From 62-47 sp039808365 (GTDB taxonomy: Bacteria; Pseudomonadota; Alphaproteobacteria; Rhizobiales; Xanthobacteraceae), in the NCBI GenBank assembly GCA_039808365.1, contig JBDHSX010000004.1, forward strand, positions 1 to 64,000: a stretch of 64,000 nucleotides of DNA, given 5' to 3'. The number at the start of each line of letters is the position of its first letter. The first letter of the stretch is position 1. The notes below the pieces were generated by a model that did not search any database, was not told the DNA's origin, and was given only the letters and a program-made list of their open reading frames with translations. Positions 42,276 to 51,020 of this stretch are shown one piece after another. Made by a program: the position numbers and the translations under genes.

Positions 42276-45139
42276 GTCCGGTCGTCCTCGTCGTCGGACC
42301 CGTCATTCCACTTGGCGAGATAGGTCGTGCGCGGTCGTGTCCCCAGTTTCTCCAGCAATGCATAATGGCGCCCGCTTCTGCGCAGCTTCGAGACCTCCGA
42401 ATCGGGATCGTTGATATCGCCGAACACGATCGCGCGGGTCGGGCACGCGGCTTGGCAGGCTGTCACTACGTCGCCGTCGCGCAAGTCGCGATTGTCCTTG
42501 TCCGCCGCGACGTGCGCCGCTTGAATGCGCTGGGTGCAATAAGTGCATTTCTCCATCACGCCGCGCGAGCGCAGCGTGACATCCGGATTGTGAACCGGTT
42601 CGGCCGGCGCTTCCGGCGTATATCGATAGTCAAGATAGTTGAAGCGTCGCACCTTGTAAGGGCAATAGCTCGAACAGGTCCGCGTGCCGATGCAGCGGTT
42701 GTAGACCATCTGGTTGATGCCCTCGGGGCTATGCGTGGTGGCATGAACCGGGCAGCCCATCTCGCAGGGCGCATCCTCGCACTGCATGCAGGGGACGGGC
42801 TGGAAATAGCTGCGTGGAGTCTCGACATCGCCAACGTAGTAGCGGGCGATCCGCAGCCAGTGCATTTCGCGGCCCATCTCCACCTGGGCCTTGCCGACGA
42901 CGGCGATGTTGTTCTCCGCCGTGCAGGCCGCGACGCAGGCGTTGCAGCCGATACAGGAGTCGATATCGATCACCATGCCCCAGGCGTTTTTCGCCGACGG
43001 GTGAGGCGGATAGAGACTGGGTTGCGGCGACGGGGCGGGCAAGGTGGGGGAAGCGACGCTCACCTCACGAACCAGATCGAATCCCTCCATCCGGTGATGC
43101 AACTGGGTGACGGCGAGGGTCTCCTTGCGATCGAGCTTTCGCACCGCGCCTTGGGCCAGCCACGGCGTGGCTGCCGGACGCACGCTGTAGGCGTTGTAGC
43201 CGATCCCGTCGCCGACGCGGCCAGCCTGTTCGCGGCCATGGCCGAGCCAAAGGCCGAAGGTGTTGTCGGCCTGACCCGGCATGATCCAGGCCGGGCCTGA
43301 AACCTTGCGACCGTCGATGTCGATCTCAAGTACGTCGCCGTTTTCGACCTCGACCTCGCGCGCCCATGCCGGGGAAACGGCAACGACGTTGCCCCACGTC
43401 AGCGTCGAAAGCGGCTTCGGCAATTCCTGAAGCCAGCCGAGATTGGCGAACCGGCCGTCCCACACGGTGGGATCGAGGCGAAACGCGATGTCTGATCCAT
43501 CCGCGCCTGGAGGCGCTGGCTCGATCTTGCCGGAAACCGGCGTCGCTTGGATCTCAGGGGCATTGCCAGCCACTAAGCCATCGCGCAGTGCTTGCTGCCA
43601 TTTCGCGTCGAAGGATTCGCCAAATGCGTCCCGCCAGGTCTTCCTGACGGATTCATCGGCGGCTTGGTCGCGACCCAGCATCATCGCCATGATCTGATGC
43701 CGCGATCTGACGTCGTAGAACGGTGTCATCACCGGCTGGATGATGGTCGCGGCGCCATCCACCGCGCGGGCATCGCTCCAGCTCTCCAGATCATGAGTCA
43801 GCGGAAGCTGCCAGGTGCCGCGATGGCCGGTCTCGTCACGATAGAGACCGATGTGAATCGAGGTCTTCACCTTGGATAGCGCGCTGGCGAAGTCGAGCGA
43901 GCCCGGCGCGGTATACACAGGGTTGGCGTCGAGGATCACCAATGTGTCCACCTGTCCCGTATTCATGTCGATGACGAGTTCATCGAGCGATGCCGTGGCG
44001 ACGCCAGGATCGGCAACCGGCGAGGTCAGTTTCAATGTCTGGCCGGATGCGCCGATAGTCTCGTTGATTTGCGCCACCCAGCGCGCCGTCTGCGCACCGG
44101 TTCCGAGGCCGGCGGTCACCAATGCCCGGCCTTTCGCGGCGTTGAGCGCCGCGCCGGTGCGGTCGAGCCACCGGCGTTCTTCCGCGGAGAGGTCGTTCAC
44201 CGACGCCCCGACAACGCCGAGCCGGGCCGCGAGTGTTTCGACGAGATGCGGCATGCGGGACGGGGCGGCGCGCAGGCGATATGACGCAACCGCGCCGGTC
44301 GCCGCCGGAATACTTTCCGCGCAATGGAGCTGAATGCCCGGCACGTCGCCGCGACGGCGTGCCTGCGCCCATTTGATCGCATTCAAAAGCTGACGCGGGC
44401 CGGGACCTAGAAAATCATCATCGAAGCTGACGACAACGGAACAGGCATCGAGCTGATAGTGCAAGTCGAGAGGTTCGCCGTAGGCCGCGATCGCGTGGGC
44501 GATCCGCTCGCGCTCGCCCGAGGTATCGTGAAGATGCACGCGCGCGGCCGGAAACTGCGATTGCAATTCCCTGATCTGGCGCACCAACGTCGGAGATGTC
44601 GTTTGCGACAGCAGCAAGCGAAGCCGCTTGCCGCCGTCCTTTTGCCATTCCCGGCGTTGATCCGAAAACATGGCGCCGACGTCGGTCCATGTCACGGGTT
44701 CGCCGGCGCGGGTCGGACTTTGCGCGCGATCCGGGTCGTAGAGCTGAAGCACGGCGGCCTGCATGAACACATCGCTGCGTCCTTGCGTCGCCGGATGTCC
44801 GGGAAGTCCATCCAGCTTGGTGGGACGGCCATCGTAAGTCGTCGCCAGCACCGGCTGGGCATAGCCATCCAGGGTGACGGCGGTTGCGTAATGACGTGGT
44901 ACGCCGGGCAGGGCGGATTCCGGCTGATCCACATAGGGAATGCCGGCGACGAACGGGCTTTTCTCGCATCCGGTCAAGCCTGCGAGGGCAAGGGATGCCG
45001 CCATGATCTTGAGAAAGTCGCGGCGCGCGGTCGGCGGAAAGCTCGCGGCAACGGGAAACTCCGCCGCGATTTTTTTGGCGAAAGCTGGATCGCCCGCCAA
45101 TTCCTCGATGCTTGTCCATTGTTTCGGCAGCGTCGTCAT
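42272..45139 (-). CDS. actB: Alternative Complex III iron-sulfur subunit ActB
   Basis: 955 aa. A Tat-type signal (RRDFLKIMAASLALAGLTGC, about 40-59) precedes a long molybdopterin-enzyme-like domain; in ACIII this domain holds no cofactor. The C-terminal ferredoxin-like part has four cysteine groups: CIGCNACVAAC, CMQCEDAPCEMGC, CIGTRTCSSYCPYKVRRFN, and CTYC with CQAACPT. It is the electron wire between ActC and the cytochromes. Start at 45139 overlaps the actA stop (ATGA); six extra upstream codons are possible but unlikely. Confidence 0.94.
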   Translation of the reverse strand: MTTLPKQWTSIEELAGDPAFAKKIAAEFPVAASFPPTARRDFLKIMAASLALAGLTGCEKSPFVAGIPYVDQPESALPGVPRHYATAVTLDGYAQPVLATTYDGRPTKLDGLPGHPATQGRSDVFMQAAVLQLYDPDRAQSPTRAGEPVTWTDVGAMFSDQRREWQKDGGKRLRLLLSQTTSPTLVRQIRELQSQFPAARVHLHDTSGERERIAHAIAAYGEPLDLHYQLDACSVVVSFDDDFLGPGPRQLLNAIKWAQARRRGDVPGIQLHCAESIPAATGAVASYRLRAAPSRMPHLVETLAARLGVVGASVNDLSAEERRWLDRTGAALNAAKGRALVTAGLGTGAQTARWVAQINETIGASGQTLKLTSPVADPGVATASLDELVIDMNTGQVDTLVILDANPVYTAPGSLDFASALSKVKTSIHIGLYRDETGHRGTWQLPLTHDLESWSDARAVDGAATIIQPVMTPFYDVRSRHQIMAMMLGRDQAADESVRKTWRDAFGESFDAKWQQALRDGLVAGNAPEIQATPVSGKIEPAPPGADGSDIAFRLDPTVWDGRFANLGWLQELPKPLSTLTWGNVVAVSPAWAREVEVENGDVLEIDIDGRKVSGPAWIMPGQADNTFGLWLGHGREQAGRVGDGIGYNAYSVRPAATPWLAQGAVRKLDRKETLAVTQLHHRMEGFDLVREVSVASPTLPAPSPQPSLYPPHPSAKNAWGMVIDIDSCIGCNACVAACTAENNIAVVGKAQVEMGREMHWLRIARYYVGDVETPRSYFQPVPCMQCEDAPCEMGCPVHATTHSPEGINQMVYNRCIGTRTCSSYCPYKVRRFNYLDYRYTPEAPAEPVHNPDVTLRSRGVMEKCTYCTQRIQAAHVAADKDNRDLRDGDVVTACQAACPTRAIVFGDINDPDSEVSKLRRSGRHYALLEKLGTRPRTTYLAKWNDGSDDEDDRT

Positions 45140-45792
45140 CGGTGGCACACGTAGCAATGGGTCAATTCACCCGATCGGATTCCGACATGGGCCGCGATCC
45201 TGGCGCCAAGATCGCGCGGAGGACCCGCGGGCTTCCACGTCATGTCGGTAATTTTGTCAGCCGGGCGAAGGTTCGGTGTCGGGTCGCGATGACAGTCGAG
45301 ACAGAACTGCATCGTGAAGGCGCGAGCGCGGTAGGTGAGCGGCATCGTATCGACGCGGCCGTGGCACGTGACGCAGCCGACGCCCTTGGCGATGTGGATG
45401 TCGTGGCGAAAGAAAACATAGTCCGGCAGCTTGGCCACGCGGGTCCAGCGCAGCGGCTTGTTCTCGGTGAGGCTTTGGCGGACGGGCGCGAGCATCGCGG
45501 CGTGGGTCCAGATCTGGGAGTGGCAGGTCATACAGGTGGCGGTCGGCGGCAATCCGGCTTTCGGGCCTCTCTCGACGTCGGCGTGGCAATAGCGGCAGTC
45601 GATTCCGAGCTCTCCGACATGATGGCGATGGCTGAACGGCACCGGCTGATGCGGCGCAATATCGGTCGATGTGACATAGGACGACCTCGCAAACCCGATT
45701 GCCGCGACGAGGCTCGCGCCGCAGGCCGACAGAAATCCGACCACGGCGAGCCGTAGCCAGGTGTCGGCCGTCGGCGAGAATATCTGGGTCAT
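45136..45792 (-). CDS. actA: Alternative Complex III pentaheme cytochrome ActA
   Basis: 218 aa. One N-terminal membrane anchor (about 14-36) and five CxxCH heme sites: CRYCH, CMTCH, CVTCH, CLDCH and CYVCH at the very end. Other features are PFSHRHHVGELGIDCRYC and PDYVFFRHDIHIAKGVGC, as in other ActA proteins. The open frame extends 50 codons upstream, but ATG 45792 gives the normal anchor and lies behind a GAGG. It is the first gene of a six-gene operon whose members all overlap by 4-8 bp. Confidence 0.93.
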   Translation of the reverse strand: MTQIFSPTADTWLRLAVVGFLSACGASLVAAIGFARSSYVTSTDIAPHQPVPFSHRHHVGELGIDCRYCHADVERGPKAGLPPTATCMTCHSQIWTHAAMLAPVRQSLTENKPLRWTRVAKLPDYVFFRHDIHIAKGVGCVTCHGRVDTMPLTYRARAFTMQFCLDCHRDPTPNLRPADKITDMTWKPAGPPRDLGARIAAHVGIRSGELTHCYVCHR

Positions 45793-45811
45793 TCTGTGGC
45801 CTCGGCATTTC

Positions 45812-45836
45812 AACCTCGCGGAAGCCGTTGCGTTCC
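45812..45836 (-). promoter_or_regulatory. EcfG-type promoter of the ACIII operon
   Basis: On the minus strand, GGAAC (45836-45832), 16 bp, GGTT (45815-45812): 8 of 9 consensus positions. It leaves only about 20 bp to the actA ATG, enough for a short leader with GAGG. It stands back to back with the cox promoter, six bases apart. Confidence 0.6.
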
Positions 45837-45842
45837 AGTCGC

Positions 45843-45867
45843 GGAACAAGCCGCGCCCACTCGCATT
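45843..45867 (+). promoter_or_regulatory. EcfG-type promoter of the caa3 oxidase operon
   Basis: GGAAC (45843-45847), 16 bp, CATT (45864-45867): 8 of 9 consensus positions, ending 20 bp before the first gene of the cox operon. The leader contains AGGA as ribosome-binding site. Confidence 0.55.
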
Positions 45868-45887
45868 GTTACGTCGCAGGACGTGAG

Positions 45888-46271
45888 ATGACCAAACGGG
45901 TTGATTTCGAGCGCACGGATGTGTCGCCGGGCTTGCTGGCAAAACTTGCTGCGGGCGTCGCCGCCTTCGTGGTCGCCGTGCCGCTCGTCATGCCGTTGAT
46001 TTATCCGCAAACGCGGCAGCCGAGATCGTCCCGGTTGCCGGACATCGCGGCCGGCGCGGCGGTGCTTGAGGTGAATCCCCGCGCGCGGCTCGCGCAGTTC
46101 GAACAGGCGGATTCAGCGGCGCTTCATCGATATGGCTGGATCGATCGCGATCACGGCCTTGTGCAAATTCCGATCGCGCGCGCCATGGCGCTCCTGGCGC
46201 AACGCGGTTTGCCGGGCTGGCCCACAAGACCATCCGAAAAAGAGCAGTTGCAAGACGGATCCCGTCACTGA
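45888..46271 (+). CDS. Small membrane protein of the cox operon, function unknown
   Basis: 127 aa. One N-terminal membrane helix (about 17-39), then a periplasmic-looking domain with NPRARLAQFEQADSAALHRY, YGWIDRDHGLVQIP and IARAMALLAQRGLPGW. Similar short proteins occur in front of coxB in several bacterial oxidase clusters, from memory; no biochemical role is known to me. The frame opens earlier, but 45888 is the first ATG after the promoter and has a ribosome-binding site. It is separated from coxB by 17 bp, so it is surely co-transcribed. Confidence 0.72.
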   Translation: MTKRVDFERTDVSPGLLAKLAAGVAAFVVAVPLVMPLIYPQTRQPRSSRLPDIAAGAAVLEVNPRARLAQFEQADSAALHRYGWIDRDHGLVQIPIARAMALLAQRGLPGWPTRPSEKEQLQDGSRH

Positions 46272-46288
46272 CGCGGAGCAGGGAGCGG

Positions 46289-47230
46289 ATGTGGCGACAG
46301 TGGATTCCATTCTGGCACGAAGGGGTCTCGCCTTACGGCGGGGACGTCGATCTTCTGTTCCGCGGACTTCTTGGCGCCAGTGCCTTGGTTCTGGGACTTT
46401 TGCTGTTTCTAGTCTTGCTGTTCTGCATCCGTTATCGCGCCGGAAACGATGTCGATCGCGAGAACCACGAGGCCAAGAGCTGGCATTGGGAAATCGGCTG
46501 GACCGCCGCGTCCCTGATCGCGTTTCTCGGCCTGTTCGCGTGGGGGGCGGGGGTTTTTCTGAAAATTTATCAAACGCCGGCCGATGACCTGACGGTGTTC
46601 GTCGTTGCCCAGCAATGGATGTGGAAGGTGCAGCATCCCGGCGGACAGGCCGAGATCAACGCCCTGCACATGCCGATCAATCGGCCGGTCAATCTGGTGA
46701 TGGCGTCGCAGGACGTCATTCACAGTTTTTTCATTCCGGCGCTTCGCCTTAAGCATGACGTGGTTCCGGGCCGCTATCAGAGCATCGAGATCGAAGCTAG
46801 TCGCCCGGGCCGCTATCACCTGTTCTGTGCCGAATACTGCGGCACCGATCACGCGCGGATGGGGGGCGAGGTCGTCGCGATGCGTCCCGCTGACTATGCC
46901 GCATGGTTGACGCAGCAGGCGCCCTCCAGTCCGCTGACGCGGCAGGGCGGCGCGCTATTCCGGCAGCTCGGCTGCTCAGGCTGCCACGAGGGATCGAGCC
47001 GCGTCCACGCGCCGCGACTGGAGGGCCTCTATGGAAAGCCTGTTCCGTTGGCGGACGGCACGATCGTGATCGCCGACGACAAATACCTGCGCGACTCCAT
47101 TCTGCTGCCGCGCAGCCAGATCGCGGCGGGCTATGAGCCGGTGATGCCTTCGTTCGAGGGACGGATCGACGAAGCGCAGTTATTACAACTGGTTGCCTAT
47201 ATCAAGTCGCTGGCGGCGGTGAAGCCATGA
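46289..47230 (+). CDS. coxB: Cytochrome c oxidase subunit II with fused cytochrome c (caa3 type)
   Basis: 313 aa. Two N-terminal helices, then the cupredoxin domain with a complete CuA site: His in QDVIHSFFIPALRLKHD, and CAEYCGTDHARM giving both Cys, the second His and Met. A C-terminal cytochrome c domain (about 210-310) has CSGCH and a Met in YEPVMPSFEG. The fused cytochrome marks a caa3 oxidase, able to take electrons directly from a donor complex. The ATG is preceded by GGGAGC, and the stop overlaps coxA. Confidence 0.94.
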   Translation: MWRQWIPFWHEGVSPYGGDVDLLFRGLLGASALVLGLLLFLVLLFCIRYRAGNDVDRENHEAKSWHWEIGWTAASLIAFLGLFAWGAGVFLKIYQTPADDLTVFVVAQQWMWKVQHPGGQAEINALHMPINRPVNLVMASQDVIHSFFIPALRLKHDVVPGRYQSIEIEASRPGRYHLFCAEYCGTDHARMGGEVVAMRPADYAAWLTQQAPSSPLTRQGGALFRQLGCSGCHEGSSRVHAPRLEGLYGKPVPLADGTIVIADDKYLRDSILLPRSQIAAGYEPVMPSFEGRIDEAQLLQLVAYIKSLAAVKP

Positions 47231-48828
47231 CCGGGAAAACCTATCTCAACGAAGATTATCGTCTCGGCTCCTGGTTCACCACCACGGACCACAAGCGAAT
47301 TGCGATCCTGTACTTCGCCACGCTGATTTTCTTTTTTTTCGTCGGCGGCGCGGCCGCGACCTTGATCCGGATCGAGCTTGCGACCCCCGGACCTGATGTG
47401 GTTAGCGCCGACACCTACAATCGGCTGTTCACCATGCATGGCATCATCATGGTGTGGTTCTTCCTGATCCCGTCGATTCCGAACACGCTGGGAAATTTCA
47501 TCGTGCCCCTGATGATCGGCGCGCGCGATCTGGCCTTTCCGCGGCTCAACCTGGCGAGCTGGTATCTGTTCGTGCTGGGCGGAAGCGTTACGCTGTATGC
47601 GATCTTCATGGGCGGCATCGACACCGGATGGACGCTCTACACGCCATTCTCGACGCTCTATTCCAACAGTTATGTCTCAGTCGCGGTCGTCGGCATCTTC
47701 ATCGCCGGCTTTTCGTCCATTCTCACCGGGCTGAACTTCATCGTCACGATCCACAAGCTGCGCGCGCCGGGCCTGACCTGGTATCGGCTGCCGCTATTTA
47801 TCTGGTCGCTGTATGCGACATCCGTGATTTTGGTGCTGGCGACGCCGGTGCTGGCGATGACGCTGGTGCTGCTGGTGGCGGAGCGGCTGTTCGGTGTCGG
47901 CATTTTCGATCCGCGGATCGGCGGCGATCCGTTGCTGTTCCAGCACCTGTTCTGGTTCTATTCCCATCCGGCGGTGTACATCATGATCCTGCCGGGCATG
48001 GGAGTCGTGAACGAGCTGATCGCGTGCTACGCGCGCAAGAAGATTTTTGGCTACAAGTTCGTGGCGTGGGCCAGCCTGGCCATCGCGGCGGCGGGCTTCC
48101 TGGTCTGGGGCCACCACATGTTCGTGTCCGGGCAGTCGTTGACCGCGAGCCTTGTGTTCTCGTTCATGAGTTTCATCGTCGCCGTGCCCTCGGCGATCAA
48201 GGTGTTCAATTGGACCGCGACGTTGCACAAGGGAACGATTCGATTCGACGCGCCGATGCTCTACGCGCTGGCCTTTATCGGCCTGTTCACCATCGGCGGC
48301 TTGACCGGACTGTTCCTCGCCTGTCTCGCTTTCGACGTCTACGCGACCGATACCTATTTCGTCGTCGCGCACTTTCACTACATCATGGTCGGCGGCATGG
48401 TGACGGCCTATTTTGGCGGACTGCACTACTGGTGGCCCAAGATCACCGGTCGCATGTATCCGGAATATTGGGCGCGCGCGGCCGCCATCCTGATCTTCTT
48501 CGGGTTCAATCTGACGTTCTTTCCGCAGTTCATTCTCGGTGCCGAGGGAATGCCGCGGCGTTATCACATTTACCCGCCGGAATTCCAGGTCTGGAATGTG
48601 CTGTCGTCCGGCGGCGCATCCATTCTCGCCGCCGCCTACCTGCTGCCGATGTTCTATCTCGGCTATTCGTTGTTCTTCGGTCGGCGCGCCCCGGCCAATC
48701 CATGGGGCGCCACGGGGCTGGAATGGCGAACGTCGTCACCGCCGCCGCGGCTGAACTTCGATCAACAACCCGTCGTGACCGAAGACCCGTATGACTACGC
48801 CCACGCGCCGGAGCCGCAACATGTCTGA
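47227..48828 (+). CDS. coxA: Cytochrome c oxidase subunit I, A2-type (YSHP)
   Basis: 533 aa, twelve helices. Heme and CuB histidines are visible in TMHGIIMVWFF, WFYSHPAVYIMILPGMG, WGHHMFVSG and VVAHFHYIMVGG. The helix-VI motif is YSHPAVY, not the FGHPEVY of mitochondrial-type (A1) oxidases: the proton-channel Glu is replaced, and a Tyr-Ser pair takes its place, which defines the A2 subfamily (Thermus and Rhodothermus caa3). The cross-linking Tyr is kept. The start overlaps coxB (ATGA). Confidence 0.95.
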   Translation: MTGKTYLNEDYRLGSWFTTTDHKRIAILYFATLIFFFFVGGAAATLIRIELATPGPDVVSADTYNRLFTMHGIIMVWFFLIPSIPNTLGNFIVPLMIGARDLAFPRLNLASWYLFVLGGSVTLYAIFMGGIDTGWTLYTPFSTLYSNSYVSVAVVGIFIAGFSSILTGLNFIVTIHKLRAPGLTWYRLPLFIWSLYATSVILVLATPVLAMTLVLLVAERLFGVGIFDPRIGGDPLLFQHLFWFYSHPAVYIMILPGMGVVNELIACYARKKIFGYKFVAWASLAIAAAGFLVWGHHMFVSGQSLTASLVFSFMSFIVAVPSAIKVFNWTATLHKGTIRFDAPMLYALAFIGLFTIGGLTGLFLACLAFDVYATDTYFVVAHFHYIMVGGMVTAYFGGLHYWWPKITGRMYPEYWARAAAILIFFGFNLTFFPQFILGAEGMPRRYHIYPPEFQVWNVLSSGGASILAAAYLLPMFYLGYSLFFGRRAPANPWGATGLEWRTSSPPPRLNFDQQPVVTEDPYDYAHAPEPQHV

Positions 48829-49465
48829 CAGTCCGGACATCGCCGAGCATCTGGCGACCCGCGCGCAACGCGACGACGTGCTCGAGCTTGGGATGTGGAC
48901 GTTCCTGTCGACCGAAGTGCTGCTGTTTGGCGGCCTGATCCTTGCCTATTTCGTCTATCGTCATGCCGACCCGGAGGCGTTTCTCGCGGCGGGGCGCGAG
49001 ACCAGGATCGCCATCGGAACGATCAACACCGCTCTGCTGCTGACATCGAGCTTCTGCGTGGCGGCGGCGCTTCAGGCGGCGGAGCAGGGCGAGCGCCGCG
49101 CGACCCGCGCCCTGCTCGGAATCGCCATCCTGCTGGCGCTGGGCTTTCTGGGATTGAAGGGCGTCGAGTACGTCGCGGAGTACCGCGAGCATCTCGTTCC
49201 CGGCATCGACTTCGCGCGCACCGGCAAGAACGCTCATGGGATAGAGCTGTTCTTCATCTTCTATTTCGTCGCGACGCTGCTTCACGGACTCCATGTGGTA
49301 TGCGGGATCGGTGTGCTGGGCGTCTTCGCCGCCTTGGCTACGGCGACAAGGGTGAATTCGCGCTATGTCGCGGGGTTGAGAACGGCCGCGCTCTATTGGC
49401 ATTTCGTCGATCTGGTCTGGATCTTTCTGTTTGCCCTGATCTATCTGCCGGGACGAAGCTCATGA
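48821..49465 (+). CDS. coxC: Cytochrome c oxidase subunit III
   Basis: 214 aa with five helices: LELGMWTFLSTEVLLFGGLILAY-type opening, INTALLLTSSFCVAAAL, GHR-like KNAHGIELFFIFYFVATLLHG with HVVCGIG, and a C-terminal YWHFVDLVWIFLFALIYL. It stabilises subunit I. Chosen start 48821 (ATGTCTGAC) overlaps the coxA stop by 8 bp; the upstream in-frame extension lies wholly inside coxA. Confidence 0.93.
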   Translation: MSDSPDIAEHLATRAQRDDVLELGMWTFLSTEVLLFGGLILAYFVYRHADPEAFLAAGRETRIAIGTINTALLLTSSFCVAAALQAAEQGERRATRALLGIAILLALGFLGLKGVEYVAEYREHLVPGIDFARTGKNAHGIELFFIFYFVATLLHGLHVVCGIGVLGVFAALATATRVNSRYVAGLRTAALYWHFVDLVWIFLFALIYLPGRSS

Positions 49466-49761
49466 GTGGAATCAATTGTCCGAAGCCGAGGACATGGCGC
49501 CCTTCCGTCGATCTGGTTGTTTGCTGGATCGGCCTGTTGGCGTTGCTGGGGCTGACTGTCGTGCTCGCCTATCGGCCGCTGGGGTCGTTCAATTTCGCGG
49601 TCGCCATGACGATCGCGGCGATCAAGGCCGGGCTGGTCGCGGCGGTTTTCATGGAGCTTCGCCACCGCTCCGGTGTCGTCCGTGCCTTCGCCGCTGCCGG
49701 ATTCTTGTGGCTCGCGATATTGCTGTGGCTCAGCCTGATGGATTTTGTGACGCGGGTATGA
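49462..49761 (+). CDS. coxD: Cytochrome c oxidase subunit IV (prokaryotic type)
   Basis: 99 aa with three hydrophobic segments (VVCWIGLLALLGLTVVLAY, FAVAMTIAAIKAGLVAAVFME, FLWLAILLWLSLMDF). The AMTIAAIKAGLV...FMEL pattern is that of the COX4_pro family, small stabilising subunits of bacterial oxidases. The ATG overlaps the coxC stop (ATGA). It is the last gene of the operon; only 27 bp separate it from the convergent cytochrome gene. Confidence 0.85.
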   Translation: MSGINCPKPRTWRPSVDLVVCWIGLLALLGLTVVLAYRPLGSFNFAVAMTIAAIKAGLVAAVFMELRHRSGVVRAFAAAGFLWLAILLWLSLMDFVTRV

Positions 49762-49788
49762 AGCGTCGTCCCGTTCCAGACATTTCGT

Positions 49789-51018
49789 TCAGCGCGAGCG
49801 TGCCAGCGCGGTCCGCTGCTTGGCGACTGTCGCACCGGAAACCGCCGGCGCGGCGTTGCCCCAACTGTTGCGGATGTAGGTCAGGACAGCGGCGACCTCA
49901 TTGTTGTCGAGCCGCCAATCGAATGCCGGCATGGCGGGGCCGGTCGGAGCGGAGCTCGTCGCGACGGCGCGCGATCCCTCAAGAACGACGCGGCCAAGGG
50001 TGGTCGGATCGTCCGATTGCACGATCGCGCTGCCGGCGAGGCGGGGGAAGAGCTGCGCGTTACCCTGACCGTTGTCCTGGTGACAGGGCGCGCAGGCGTC
50101 CTTGTAGATCGCGGCGCCGGCCTTCATCGTTGGATCATCAGCCGCGACCGGCGGAGGCTTGTCGGTTTCGCCTTGACCAGTGCCGAGCAGGTAGGTTGCG
50201 ATTGCGGCGATGTCCTCGTCTTTCATCTGTGATGTGGAGTGCGCCACGGCTTCCGCCATTGGCCCGGAGGCCAGGGTGGCGCTGTTGGCGCCGGTTTTCA
50301 GGTACTGGATGAGATCGTCCTTCGACCAGAGGCCGACGCCGTTGCGCTGATTGGCCGTAATGTTGGGCGCGTACCAGCCTTGCAGCGTCGCGCCGGCGAG
50401 AGGTGCGTCGGTCCTATCACCGCCCAATGCGGTCTTCGGCGTATGGCAAGCGCCGCAATGACCCGGCCCTTGCACCAGATAGGCGCCGCGATTCCATTCC
50501 GCGGATCGGTGTGGATCGGCAACGAAGCGTCCCGGTGTGAAGTTCAGCCAATTCCAGACGATCATCGCGAGGCGAATGTTGAACGGAAACGGCAATTGAT
50601 TGGCGTTCACCTGGTTATGAACCGGCGTCACCGTGGCAAGATAGGCGCGGATCGCCAGAATGTCGTCACGCGACATCTTGGTGTAAGCCGTATAAGGCAT
50701 TGCTGGGTAAAGCCGGGTGCCATTGCGGCCACGGCCGTCCTGCAGCGCGGAGACGAATTCGTCGTCGCTCCAGTTGCCGATGCCGGTAGCGGTGTCGGGC
50801 GTGATGTTCGGTGCGACCAGCGTTCCGAACGGAGTTTGCAGCGCCACGCCGCCAGCGAACGGCTTGCCGCCCGGCGCGGTGTGGCATCCCGCGCAATCGC
50901 CCAGCGTCGTCAGGTATCGCCCGCGCTCAATGCGGCTGAAATCCTGCGGCGCGCCTTGTGCAAGGGCCGGCCCATCGCCGGCGATCAGAAGGAAGATGAG
51001 TATGATCAGCCGAGCCAT
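49789..51018 (-). CDS. Triheme cytochrome c subunit of a flavin dehydrogenase
   Basis: 409 aa. A signal peptide (about 1-22, ending ALAQ) and three heme sites CAGCH, CGACH and CAPCH, each in its own domain (about 30-140, 170-290, 300-395). The conserved GRYLTTLGDCAGCH, TPFGTLVAPNITPD and YLVQGPGHCGACHTP belong to the membrane cytochrome subunit of gluconate/fructose/sorbitol dehydrogenases. It takes electrons from the flavoprotein encoded just upstream and passes them to quinone or an oxidase. The start at 51018 is 3 bp after the GMC gene ends. Confidence 0.92.
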   Translation of the reverse strand: MARLIILIFLLIAGDGPALAQGAPQDFSRIERGRYLTTLGDCAGCHTAPGGKPFAGGVALQTPFGTLVAPNITPDTATGIGNWSDDEFVSALQDGRGRNGTRLYPAMPYTAYTKMSRDDILAIRAYLATVTPVHNQVNANQLPFPFNIRLAMIVWNWLNFTPGRFVADPHRSAEWNRGAYLVQGPGHCGACHTPKTALGGDRTDAPLAGATLQGWYAPNITANQRNGVGLWSKDDLIQYLKTGANSATLASGPMAEAVAHSTSQMKDEDIAAIATYLLGTGQGETDKPPPVAADDPTMKAGAAIYKDACAPCHQDNGQGNAQLFPRLAGSAIVQSDDPTTLGRVVLEGSRAVATSSAPTGPAMPAFDWRLDNNEVAAVLTYIRNSWGNAAPAVSGATVAKQRTALARSR

Positions 51019-51020
51019 GT

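Noticed and set aside
42272..45139. ActB as an active molybdenum enzyme (polysulfide reductase type)
   Set aside because: Operon context with pentaheme ActA, DUF3341, monoheme ActE and ActF identifies Alternative Complex III, in which this domain carries no molybdenum cofactor.
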